Part shown: piece after piece, positions 35,761-46,400 of the stretch | How positions within the stretch are numbered: the first letter of the stretch is position 1 | Layout of the letters: each line of letters begins with the position of its first letter | Source: Symbiodinium natans | Lineage: Eukaryota; Sar; Dinophyceae; Suessiales; Symbiodiniaceae | NCBI GenBank assembly: GCA_905221605.1 | Contig: CAJNDS010002546.1 | Span: 1,074,044-1,138,043, forward strand | Length of the DNA: 64,000 bases | Reading direction: 5' to 3' | The notes under the pieces: generated by a model | Told to the model about the DNA's origin: nothing | The model's input: the letters and a program-made list of their open reading frames with translations, nothing else | Database searches by the model: none | Program-made: the position numbers and the translations under genes

Positions 35761-35832
35761 GCGAATCCCCCTGAAAGAAGGTATGCGGAGCAAGATGACG
35801 GGGTCGGATGCTGGCCAACGCGCAACGGTTCT

Positions 35833-36060
35833 TTGTTGTGGAACGGAGCGCAGCTCGCCGTTGACGCCACCATCGTCAGCCCCGTCACCTGCACGGGGGA
35901 GGCGCGGCCGGGCGCTGATGTTCGCCCCCGGCCAGGCCGTCGACGCCGCGCCCGGCGCTGCCGCTTGGTGGTCGTCGGGGTCGAGGTTTGTGGCCGCTTT
36001 GGAGCTGAAGCCGCCCGCTTCCTCCGCCTTTTGACAGTGTCCCTGCTGCTGCGCGCGTCC
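35833..36060 (+). mobile_element. LINE C-terminal endonuclease-like fragment
   Basis: Contains 'NGAQLAVDATIVSP' followed by 'RLVVVGVEVCGRFG'. This pair is found near the end of dinoflagellate-type LINE ORF2. The spaced Asp and Val-x-Val-Glu are reminiscent of a PD-(D/E)XK restriction-like nuclease, but that assignment is inference. Confidence 0.6.
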
Positions 36061-36085
36061 CCCCGCGCAAACCAAGCATCAAGCT

Positions 36086-36668
36086 TTGCGCACGGTTCCC
36101 CCATTTGAAATCCGGGCTTATGCACGAGCCCACGACCAGGCCGTGTGGCGCACCCTCAAGCAGTGCCTGGGGGGCGCCGCCGAGGCAGAAGCGCCGCATG
36201 CGAAGGAACTCGCGACGCTGCCGGCGCATTTGGGTGGCCTGGGGCTGCAATCGGCGGAGCGCGCGAGCCCAGCAGCGTACTGGGCGGGTCTGGCGGATGC
36301 TTTGCCAGTCGTCCATGCTCGACTCCCCGCTTTCGCCGAAAGCTACCGAGCAGCGCTTGAAAGAGGTGGAGGCGACGCCCCTAACCTGCGCGCCGCTGCC
36401 CCGCCACAGCACGCCGGCCCCGGAGACTGGCCGCATGGTTGGTAGTTTTACGCATCGCCCACACGGAACCAACACTTTCGCGACAGCGTGCTACAGCCAG
36501 CCAATGCCAAGCGCCCGGGCCCTGGTGCGCTCGCAGTCGGGACCTCAAGCTGGGTCATGGCTCACCGCCATACCAGCAGAGCCGGCCACCACGCTCGCGC
36601 CACAAGCCATGCAGCTCGCGCTGCGTCGCCGCTTGCGCGTGCCTTTCCCCATCAGCCACGGCCGATGA
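36086..36668 (+). mobile_element. LINE post-RT fragment
   Basis: Carries 'LATLPAHLGGLGLQSAERAS' and 'YWAGLADALPV', then after a frame change 'RSQSGPQAGSWLTAIP' and 'ALRRRLRVPFP'. This is the region between reverse transcriptase and C-terminus in dinoflagellate LINEs. It follows, rather than precedes, the C-terminal piece at 35833-36060, so the two come from different insertions. Confidence 0.75.
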
Positions 36669-36669
36669 T

Positions 36670-39250
36670 GCGGACCGACACACGGATGTGGGGGACAAGT
36701 TGACCAGTTCGGTGATCACGCTCCCGCTTGCCCGCGCACCGGACTTCTCGCGCGAGCTAAGACTCTCGAACGAGCGTGTGTCCGCGTTGCGCGAGAGGCC
36801 GTGGAAGGCCAAGTAGTGCCGCAGCAGTGGCTGGTCCACACCACGGCTCCTGGGGTGCGTGCTGACGACCGGCGCCGCCAAGCATGAGGGCGGTTTCATG
36901 TGAAAGTCCACATGCGGGTGCTACGATTGCCTCATGCCTCCAAGTGCCATCAGCTTCGTCAAGCTATAATAGCGGCTACAAGTTCTTCCAAAAATATTCC
37001 CCCAAGGTGTCCTTTCTGGGCTCCCCAGAAGACTCGGATGCCTTCGCGGGGCCTCCAGCTCCTCAAATCTGGCAGCTTCGTCCCCTGTGGTGAGACGATC
37101 TGTTCCATATGACCTGCGTATGACCGTTTGGATGCTGCTTCTGCCATGTTTAAATGCGTTGCCTCCCTGCAAGTTGGCATCGCAGACGTACTTCATGTTG
37201 CAGCTGAGACTTCGCCGCGAATTCTGTTTGTTTCAGTCTACCCAAAGGTGTCTGCCAGTCTATCATCACCAGAATGTCAGATAGCAAAAGCCTTCCAATT
37301 TTGGGAAGTTGCATGGGCCCGCCAGATTGCCTCGAATTCTGGCGATATCACCCGTTTTTTCGCAGGAGCTAAAAAGACGAAGGAGGCTTCAAGCAAATCC
37401 AAGATTTCCTAAACCCATTAGAACCCTATGTCCTAAACCGCTTACAGTAAACCCTAAGCCTTACACTTTCCAGGGCCAAAGCCAGTGTCGAGTTAGAGAA
37501 TCCAGCTTTTATAGAGGTTTCAGCAGACGTGCGGCTCCATTCAGGATGACAAGGCGGGTCATCACCCACTGCAAGCCCGTCAGGTGCTCCGAACGAGCGA
37601 TGCTTGAATGTGGGCTTACCCCTGATCCGTCCCCGTCTTCTCACCTGCTCACCACGTTGCGCTTGAGACTCAAGCCTGGTGCTGGTGTTGCCTTTTGTCA
37701 ACTCGCAGACTCGCAGCTGCTTAAACTGCACGTGTGCGGTGCGATCTCAGTCCGACGCCCCGATTTGACGGCCTGCAGGGCATGAGCTCACGGTTTGAGT
37801 TGAACCCCTATGCTGCTGGCTACAAGTGCAAGGTTGCTTTGCTTGTCGACTCCGTCGGCGTGCATCCTTGCGTCGTTTCCTTGTCTTGGGGTGTCTTCAC
37901 ATTCTGAGCCTCCGCTGCAGACCGAACTTCGCAGGCATGTCCCGGCATGCGACATGCGTCGCTCGCTTGAATGGAATAAACTAGCTTGCACGGATGTGGA
38001 CTCTTCTATCTGTGTGTCCTGTTTCGATGTCTCGAGCAACGATGTGACCTGCGTTGCTGAAGTGGAGCTTTCTGGTGACCCGGAGAACGCGGGAGGAGTT
38101 CAACACGCGTCCCGAATTTGTTTCCCGTTCCCATTCCTCGACGCCTGACGCTTGTGAACGCCACCGTCGCCGACCTCTTTGGTTGTCAAGGTGCTCCCGT
38201 CCTATCGGCTTTCCGTATCTTTCAATTGCGCCTTGGTTACTGCTCCGGCTCTGAGAGGGTCGGCCGAGATTTCAAAAAGGCCCGAGCAGCCAAAGCTGGA
38301 GTTCCTGCCCTTGGACTGGGCCATACTGGGCCCTGTAGACTTTTCCATGCCTTTCAACCATGCGCAGGTGGGCCGGGTGAGTCCTGGTCTTCGTGCTTCC
38401 CAAGTTTGGTTCGCGTGCTGGGCCGTTGGTAGTCCGGGGGCCGGCCCATGTTGTGCCCACCAGGTTCTAACCCGGCCCAGGTTGTTGTCACAGACCCGCA
38501 TTTGGTCACGCTTTTGAACCTAAGGGTCACCGGTTATGTTCTTCATCACAAGAAACGCAATGCTTGCGATGCGCTCGGCGCGCAGCGCCTTTGGGACCCC
38601 CTGCAGGCTCCGTCCATTAAGGTTCGAACCTACCAGAAGTTCTGGGCGTCGTGACGGCCATGGCAACACTCTTCCCTCGCTGTGGTGGACCCATGAGCGC
38701 ACGTCTGCTCTTCGGGTGTGAGAAGGTTTTTCGACAGTCTCCTTCAACATCTAGATGCTTGCCGATGCAGCGCTCAGCCACATCATGCCTCATCACCTGC
38801 AGAGCCTTGTTTCCCCCTATGACCCTATGACGTGCGGACGCAGCTGGAGACTTTCTGCTTGTCGTGGTGTTGATGGCCAGATGAAGAGCAGCTGCACGCT
38901 TTCACGTCATGCGGTTTGTCCGGCTCTTGCAAATCATCCGCCGCAACGGGCAACAAGCACTCGTGCTCACTGTGTGCACCGCCTCCGCACTTGAGGCCTT
39001 CATGGAACCTGGCAGACATAGGCTACATAGTTCATCACTGGCATCGCAGCTGCCGCAACAAAAAAGACGGGCGGGTCGCTAGCCTTATGACATCGTGTGA
39101 CAGCGCGCATGCACGGCAACAAAAAGTCCGAGGTCGTACCTCTGGCAAGCATCCGATCCAGCAGGGATGCTTCTCAACTGCTTTGCAGTCCTGAGTAAGG
39201 ATAAGAATAGGGGGGCTGCTAGAATCCCTATGAAGGACGGCGAGCTTCAA
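36670..39250. other. No confident gene
   Basis: Several open frames of 60-160 codons overlap on both strands, for example 37128-37412 and 37309-37785, and a series at 37810-38520. None shows a recognisable motif, and where two frames overlap neither is clearly better. The stretch may hold decayed transposon sequence. Confidence 0.4.
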
Positions 39251-39257
39251 CATGGTA

Positions 39258-39340
39258 CCCGGTACCTTATTGGGGTCCTGATTATAAAGGAACCCTACTA
39301 TGTGGGAGTATTTTTAGGGGTCCCTTATTTTCGTTAAGCT
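39258..39340. repeat. Dispersed element, family B, copy 2
   Basis: Contains 'ggggtcctgattataaagga', 'ccctactatgtggg' and 'ttttaggggtcccttatttt'. Related to segments at about 13190 and 60733. Confidence 0.5.
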
Positions 39341-39699
39341 CGAAGCCTTCCTTACCAGCTCGGCATCCTCAAACTCTCTCGGACATGGGCTCCCAGGAAC
39401 AGGACTTGGGTCATGCTGCCATGCTCTTTCGTGCACGAATAGCTTGGCATATGACCAGCATGGCGTACACTCTATTTTATAGAATACTAGTCGCATGTAG
39501 TACACCAAAGTACAATTTTTGCATGTAGTACTCTCTATTTTATAGAATTTTCATCACACTGGTAGCACACCACAGTTGAGAGCATATTCTTTCGAGCTGC
39601 GGGGAGTTCCTGTCTTAGGCTCCGTCCTTAGCCCATGCGGGCGATCCGTGGCTTTGGGAGCTCATGTAGCTCATGGGAGAGGCCTGAATCCGTAAGTGA

Positions 39700-39818
39700 G
39701 GGTTCAGGGTTTAGGGTTTAGGGTTTAGGGTTCAGGGTTTAGGGTTTAGGGTTCAGGGTTGAGGGTTTAGGGTTTAAGGGTTTAAGGGTTTAAGGGTTTT
39801 TGGTTTAGGGTTTGGGCC
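39700..39818 (+). repeat. Telomere-like TTTAGGG array
   Basis: About fifteen TTTAGGG-type units with 'ttcaggg' and 'tttaaggg' variants. Confidence 0.88.
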
Positions 39819-40117
39819 AAAAAGGGACGCCCAACATGATGCCACGATCTGTGAAGGGTAGTGAGACCTTCCTGAGGTGGAGGTGCCGGTGGCTGCTGCG
39901 GCAGACTACTCAGCGCTGCGGGCTGTGCAGTTGCGGGAGGTGCCCCCAAAGCTTGTGCGCCTCTACAGTTCAAGTAGGCTGAACATGCAAGGTGTCCCTC
40001 TAGCAGTATTTCCAAAGACCTAGCATTAAAGGCAGGCTTGCTGGATGCAATGGGGTTCGTAGGCCAAGGGTACATTAGCAGAGGGGATTTGAGATGGGCG
40101 ATATATTTATTGACACA

Positions 40118-40262
40118 CACACACACACTCCCTGTCTCTCTTTCTCTGTTTCTTTCCTTTCCTTCATTCCTTTCTTTTCTTAATTTTCTTATTTATTTTA
40201 TTTCTCTTAGTTCTTTTCTTTCTTGCCTTTCTTTTCTTTCTTGCCTTTCTTTTCTTTAGTTC
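40118..40262 (+). repeat. Pyrimidine-rich tract
   Basis: A 145-bp stretch of T/C-rich sequence, 'tttctttcttgcctttc'-like, preceded by a short (CA)n run. It is not coding. Confidence 0.75.
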
Positions 40263-40399
40263 ATTTCGTTTTTTGCTCCTTCCTATGAGCTGACACTTCA
40301 GAGGTCCTCCCTGGCCCTGAAGCCCCGAGGGCGGCTGCTTGTCTTGACCCCTTCTTCGTCCTGCTTGAGTCCTGAGGTTCAGTTGCAGTAGTGAGTAGT

Positions 40400-40490
40400 G
40401 GGTTTAGGGTTTAGGGTTTAGGGTTTAGGGTTTAGGGTTTAGGGTTTTGGGTTTAGGGTTTAGGGTTTAGGGTTAAGGTTTTGGGGGTAT
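40400..40490 (+). repeat. Telomere-like TTTAGGG array
   Basis: About twelve near-perfect TTTAGGG units. Confidence 0.9.
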
Positions 40491-40549
40491 GCAAGCCAAC
40501 TAGACCACCGAGGATGCCCAAGCCAAAGGAACATTGATTCTGTCGGGAG

Positions 40550-41045
40550 TTGCTGCTGGCTTGATCACTCCTGAGCATCAGCTGGGTATTCGTGCAGGTC
40601 ACATGGCCCGCTGAGCTCCAGACGCTTGCAAACGCACCACCTCCGCGATTGTCAAATGTTTGGGGATCCCCTGGTCCCCTGAGCTCCAATGCTTGCAAAA
40701 CGCACCGCCCCAGTGAGTGTGCAGATCTGACGAGGCAGGAGGCGAGCATCATGAGCGTCAGCTGATAATGTTTTCCTGTCACGTGGCCCCGTATATAAGC
40801 TCCGGACGCTTGCAAAACGCACCGCCCCAATGATTGCAGATCGGGAGGCGAGCATCATCAGCATCAGCTGGGTCTTTGCCGCTCACATGGCCCCCTAAGC
40901 TGCAGACCCTGGCAAAACGCACTGCCATTGACCCTGCATATTTGACGAGGGGGATGATCCAGACGCTTGCGAAGCAGTCATTGTACAGATTTGACGAGTC
41001 GAGAGCAGCATCAGGAGCATCAGCTGGGTATTGTTGCCGGTCACA
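40550..41045. repeat. About 100-bp repeat, left of ankyrin gene
   Basis: Four to five imperfect copies of a unit containing 'cttgcaaaacgcaccgcccc', 'gcagatttgacgagg' and 'gagcatcatgagcatcagct'. The same repeat returns at about 42840-43110, on the other side of the ankyrin gene, in the same orientation. Confidence 0.75.
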
Positions 41046-41049
41046 CTAA

Positions 41050-41830
41050 GATGAACGTTTGTAGAAATCATTGCATTTAGGGCCAGGGTTAAAGCAGTTT
41101 TTCACGTCTCAAGACACGAAACTTCAAGCCTGCCGGATTTCTCGGTCTGCGCCGCCCTAAATCCAGAAAACTATCTCGGGTTCTCGTGGAAATCCCTGCA
41201 AGACAATCCCCTTGCATGGCAGCGAGACTTCTGCTCCTCGCTCCACGGATGGTGTTGTGTCTGCAAGCTGCGCCCAAACCTCTGCTGCATTATCTTCTCG
41301 CATTCAACAGTCGAGTAGATTTCACTATACAAATTTATGAAGGTATAGATCGTCAACAATATTGTCGTTGTACCCTAACTATCCCGAGACCCTCGTGTAG
41401 TAGACCCTGCCCTCTTTTGCATTTGGAAGAGTCGCTGGACATGCTTGCTTTGATGGGGTAAGGGCCACAAGCAACCCTCCAAGAGCAAGAGCCCCTGGCT
41501 CATGTGGAAGTAGAGAGGTTATGCTCTACACCAGACAGTGATGTAAGGTGAGTGCCAGAAGATACGACCCGAAGCCAACCTCCTTCCCCTTGCAGAACTC
41601 AGGGTGGTTGCCTCTTTGGGGTTTCGGAGCCAGGGTTTGATGTTTGAGGTCTAGGGCAACTCATTGGCCATGTTGCGTGTGTTCTGGGCTTCTGGCCGGG
41701 ACCTCCTCGCTGTACCGGCGGAGGGGCTTGTCGGTCGTGATTGCGGAGACTTGAAGCACCAGTTGTGCAAAAAGCATCATATCCCAGTATGCCTTCAAAG
41801 GCTGTAGCATGACGGCCAAGTTCTGGAGGA
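41050..41830. other. No gene seen upstream of the ankyrin gene
   Basis: No convincing coding sequence. The reading frame of the ankyrin gene is open from about 41815 after an in-frame TGA, so any upstream exon would have to join there. Confidence 0.4.
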
Positions 41831-42811
41831 CACCGACAGCTTACGGGCGCCGATGGAGGTGCAGCTCGTGCTTACGTTGCCCGATACGCAGAGGCCTTTG
41901 TCGAAGCCGCCGGAGGAGGTGACCTCGTGGCGCTGCAATTCTTTTTGGAAGCTGGCGCGAACCCAAACTCACTATACGACGGTGGCACAAGCCCGGCCTT
42001 GCTTGAAGCATCTGAAAACGGGCACATTGAGATCGTGCGACTGCTGTTGGAAGCCGACGCCGAGATAGACTTGCAGCAGCGTATCTTCGAGAATACAGCC
42101 CTTCATTTTGCATCTGTCAAAGGCCACGTTGAGATCGTGCGACTGCTGTTGGAGTGCAAAGCCGAGCCGGACTTGCAGAATGAGGTCGACGAGACAGCCC
42201 TTCATCTTGCATCTGAGCACGGCCACGTTGAGATTGTGCGACAGCTGTTAGAAGCCGGCGCCGACATTGACTTGCAGACTGATGATAAGGAGGTTGACGG
42301 CTTGACAGCCCTCCAGCGCGCAGCTCAGCATGGCCACGTTGAGATTGTGCGGCTGCTGTCGGAAGCCGGCGCCAACACGGACTTGCGGAAGACACGTTTC
42401 GGCCCCACAGCCCTTCATCTTGCATCTAAGCGTGGCCATGTTGAGACTGTGCGGCTGCTGTTGGGAGCCCGCGCCGATACTGCCTTGCATTTATTGAGTG
42501 GCGCGACAGCCCTTCATCTTGCATCTGAGCACGGCCACGTTGAGACTGTGTGGCTGCTGCTAAAAGCCGGCGCCGGCGCCAACGAGCGGCGGGTTATCGA
42601 AAGATCCCTTAAACTTGCATCTCGCAACGACCACGTTGAGATTGTGCGGCTGCTGTCGGAATCCGACACCAACAGCATGCAGGAGATTCTTGCGCCTCTG
42701 CCGGGGGGATCATGATCGCCGCGCAGCCCTTCATGGTGCAGAAACGAGCTGTCATGTAGAGAGTGTCCAACTACTGTTGGAAGCGGTTTGTTTTGCAAGG
42801 CCTTCAATGCC
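41816..42811 (+). CDS. Ankyrin-repeat protein with a frameshift near its end
   Basis: Ankyrin-repeat protein, expected to serve in protein-protein binding. From ATG 41927 the frame runs 262 codons to TGA at 42713-42715 and holds about seven repeats with the hallmark 'TALHLASEHGHVEIVRLLL' in variants, each 33-36 residues. The frame is open about 110 bases upstream of this ATG, encoding 'RAYVARYAEAFVEAAGGGD', which reads as natural ankyrin lead-in; the true start may be an upstream exon. After the stop the +1 frame continues with 'AALHGAETSCHVESVQLLLE', an eighth repeat, so a one-base shift in the run of six G at 42703-42708 has truncated the protein unless this is a sequencing error. The repeats are very alike at DNA level, which suggests recent internal duplication. 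The gene sits between two blocks of the same 100-bp repeat. Confidence 0.82.
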
Positions 42812-42839
42812 ATGCTGAGTCCCGGGGGTATTTTTGCCT

Positions 42840-43112
42840 TTGACATGGCCCCCTAAGCTCTAGACGCTTGCAAAGCGCACCACCCCAGTGATTGTGCAGA
42901 TTTGAGGAGGCGGGAGGCAAGCATCATGAGTCAGCCGGCTAGTCCTTCTGAGCTCCAAACGCAAACCCAACGCACCCCAGGGATTGTGCAGATTTGACGA
43001 GGCGAAAGGCGAGCATTGTGAGCATCAGCTGGGAATGTTTGCTGGTCACTTGGCCCCCACTCCAGACACTTGCAAATCCCAGCGCCCCAGTGATGGTGCA
43101 GATTTCAAGGGC
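42840..43112. repeat. About 100-bp repeat, right of ankyrin gene
   Basis: About three imperfect copies of the unit seen at 40550-41045, again with 'gattgtgcagatttgacgagg' and 'catcagctggg'. Confidence 0.75.
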
Positions 43113-43438
43113 AGCTGTAACCGTGACAGCTTTGATCGGCACATGAAGGCATACAACTCAACATCCTATACCGGGTAGGCCAGTGCCCACGTGTCCCCTC
43201 AGGGCCTGTCCGAGGCTCAATTAAAGCTGCGAGAAGAACCTCTGGGTAATGTCGGACGTATGAGAACGTGGCTCTCGGCATAGTATACTTTCAACACATT
43301 CAAAAAATTCTAAGGTCGTATCCCGAACAGTTTCCCATTTTAAGATGCTCCTATAATCCGGCCCCCTGTATGTATTCGAAGGGACTCGTTCAAAAAGGGC
43401 CCCCCCGAAACCCAAGGGTGCGACCCCAGGGGGCCAAC

Positions 43439-43482
43439 ATAGGGTTTAGGGTTTAGGGTTTAGGGTTTAGGGTTTAGGGTTG
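43439..43482 (+). repeat. TTTAGGG array before the SAP exon
   Basis: Six TTTAGGG units directly before the first recognised exon of the SAP-SNF2-HNH gene. Its TTTAG could itself serve as the acceptor. Confidence 0.85.
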
Positions 43483-46400
43483 GAGTCCCCAAAAGTGAGT
43501 TGCAGGCCTGCCGAGAGAGCGGCCTGCCCATCTCCGGAACCAAGACAGAGTTAGCCAAGCGCTTGGCAGGACGCCAGGCGCTGACCCAAGCGGAGGTGTT
43601 GGCAAAGCGACAGAGTTATGCGAGGGATGGTCGTGGCCCCGCTACACCCAAGCATCCCAAGAAGACCAAGGGTTCAAAGTCCTCCCTCCGCAAGAAGCGA
43701 CGGATGGCCAGAAGTGGCGGGACCAACATCAGCGAGGCAGATTTCCGCAAGTTGCTTTGGGCGGTGGAGGACAGGAAAAGAGCACGTCGGCAAGATTAGG
43801 TAAGTAGCCGACCCCGCTCGTTCATCATTGCATGATGTCAGTGAGATGCATGCGATGCCACGGCTATTTCGCTGCCAGGACGGCTGCTTGCGGTGTGGCT
43901 GCACTGGCGCGTTCCGGTACCGGAACGGAAGGTTCGGGCTCTTCCTCTTCTGCACGCGCTGCAAGAAGCCAGAGACCTTGGAGAAGGCGGTCCGTCGACT
44001 GGATGAGGGGCCCGTGACAACGTTAATCGTTGAGCTCGAGGACCTTCTGGACCCTGTGCCTGGGACCCTCTTTACCTCAACTTTACCTCCAGCTTTTCTT
44101 GGAACTTTACTAAACTGCAGAGGTAACTATCGAGTCCCAGGAATGCACTGAGGGCCCCAGCGTTCGCGTACACGCGCGCGGTGCCCGGGACTGTGCCGCC
44201 CTGAGGGCCTGGGCGGCCGAGGCTGGGCTCCTCTCCTTTGTGATTCCAGAAAGGGCTTAAGCTCATTCTTCAAGTTTAGGCGGTTTATGGTTTAGGGTTT
44301 AGGGTTTATGTACAATATCTGTAGGCATGTGTCTTTATCGTGGAGAGTGCAGTAGTAAGGGCAGATGAAAGAGTTCCGAAGCGAAGCCCAGGCTAGACGC
44401 TGCCAGCGCTCCGCGCCGAGACTGGTCGGACCCGGCCGTCTTCGTGTTTGCGGACGGCTGCGTGGAGAGCGAGGAGAGGCAGGAGAGGCTGGGATTCACG
44501 CTGCCGCTTGCGGAAGCCTCGGCCGCCCTCCAGCGCTTGAAAGACGTCGTCCAGCGCGCCACGGCGGTGACCTCAGACCTCGGAAGGGTCAGGACTGGGT
44601 GCGCGGGAGGTCTTTTGTTAAATAACCGTGCACGGCACGGGGGGGGGGAGGGGGGGGGGGCAGTTTCGTCGACGTGACATATTTTATGTTGCCTGGGATG
44701 AGGATCGATGAGTTGCCGGATGCAACCTCCGGGCTGGTGCAGCGGCTGTCGGAAAGATCTCGGCGACGATCCAAGCAGACGGTGAGCAAACAGGCCAGGA
44801 GCCTCCTCGATGCCACGGACGATCTCTGGGCGATCTCAAGCCGCTCTGAGCTGATGGAAGCCCTCCGCAGACGGAGAGTCGGAGGCCGTTACTTGTGGGA
44901 GGTGGAGATCTTCACGGTGGCTTCAGCCCTTCCTGCACTGCCTGCTGTGCCTGAGGCGACGGAGGCTTCTGGGACTGCTCTGGACCATGAGCTGGAAGAG
45001 GAGGCGCTGTCTGTGCTGGCCGCAGCTGACGCGGCCGAGATGTGTAAGAAGGCCCTGGTCAGAGCCCCGCATCTGGAAGCGCTGCGGCGATTTCAGTGGG
45101 AGGGTGTGCGACGGGCCCTGGAACTTGGCGGGCGATGCCTGATTGCAGATGAGATGGGGTGCGGAAAGTCCCCGCAGGCGCTGGCCCTGCTTGCAGCTTA
45201 CAATGCCTGGCCGGCTTTGGTGATCTGTCCCGCATGTATGCGGCTAACCTGGGCTGAAGAGATCGAGAAGTGGCTCCCTGGCATGCTGCAGCCGCGACAC
45301 ATCCACATCATCTACAGCTCGAATGACATGCTCCCACATACGGAAGAGAACAGCCTCGGAGACGTTCGTATCTGCCTTGTGTCATACTCCATGGCCCGAC
45401 TCCTCTTTCAAAACCTGAAGGCCAGGGACTGGAAGGCCGCCATCGTCGATGAGTCCCACAGCCTGCGCATCGTGAGTGGTCGGCCCAATCAGGCCACCAA
45501 GGCGGTGCTGGAGTTGCTGAAGCCCATCCCACGGGTGTTGCTGTTGTCAGGCACGCCCTCGCGCTCAAGCTACCTGGACATCTTTACCCAAGCGGACTTG
45601 CTGCTCCCGGGCGTGTTTGGGGACTGGCACAGCTTTGCCCGAGACTACGATGAGCCGTCCCTCTCGACGGCGGGGTTCTTGGCACCAGGCCGCTGCCGCC
45701 GGAGCTGGCAACTGGGGCTTCTTCTGCGCGAGGCCGTCATGGTCCGTCGGCGCAAGTGTGAGGTTTTGGAAGAGCTGCCTCCGAAAACGAGGCGTTTCAT
45801 CCGACTGAACCTCTCTAGCGAGCAGAGTGGCCAGCTCTCCGACAAGGAGGCGGCGGCGCAAACGGATTACGAGCGCTGTGGGCTGCTAAAGCTGGTAGCC
45901 GCCGAGTCTTGGATCCGGGAGAAGCTGGAGCAGTGCGTGCAGACAGGTCAGCAAGCAGTGATCTTTGGGCATCACATCCGCGTGCTGGACCGCGTGTGCC
46001 GGCTCGCTGAGGGGCTGAGCTACGTGCGGATCGACGGCTCCACACCGCCCATGACCCGGCAAGCACTGGTCGCCCAGTTCCAGCGGCCCGCTTCGCGCAG
46101 TTCAGCGACCTCAACGACCTCAACGACCTCAGCGACCTCAGCGACTTCAGCGACTTCAGCGACTTCAACGGCTGCGCCGGTCCTGGCTGTGATCGGGATC
46201 ACCGCCTGCGCCGTCGGCGTGGACTTGTCCGCGGCCTCCGTGTGCATCTTCGCCGAGCTCCCGCCGGATGCCTCCTGGCTGCAGCAGGCAGAGGACCGGC
46301 TGCACCGCCGCGGCCAGCGCCAAGCCGTGGATGTGCTGCTGCTCCAGGCAGCGGCCGCCCAGGCAGCGGCGGAGGCCCCGGAGGCTTCGGAGGCTCCCGC

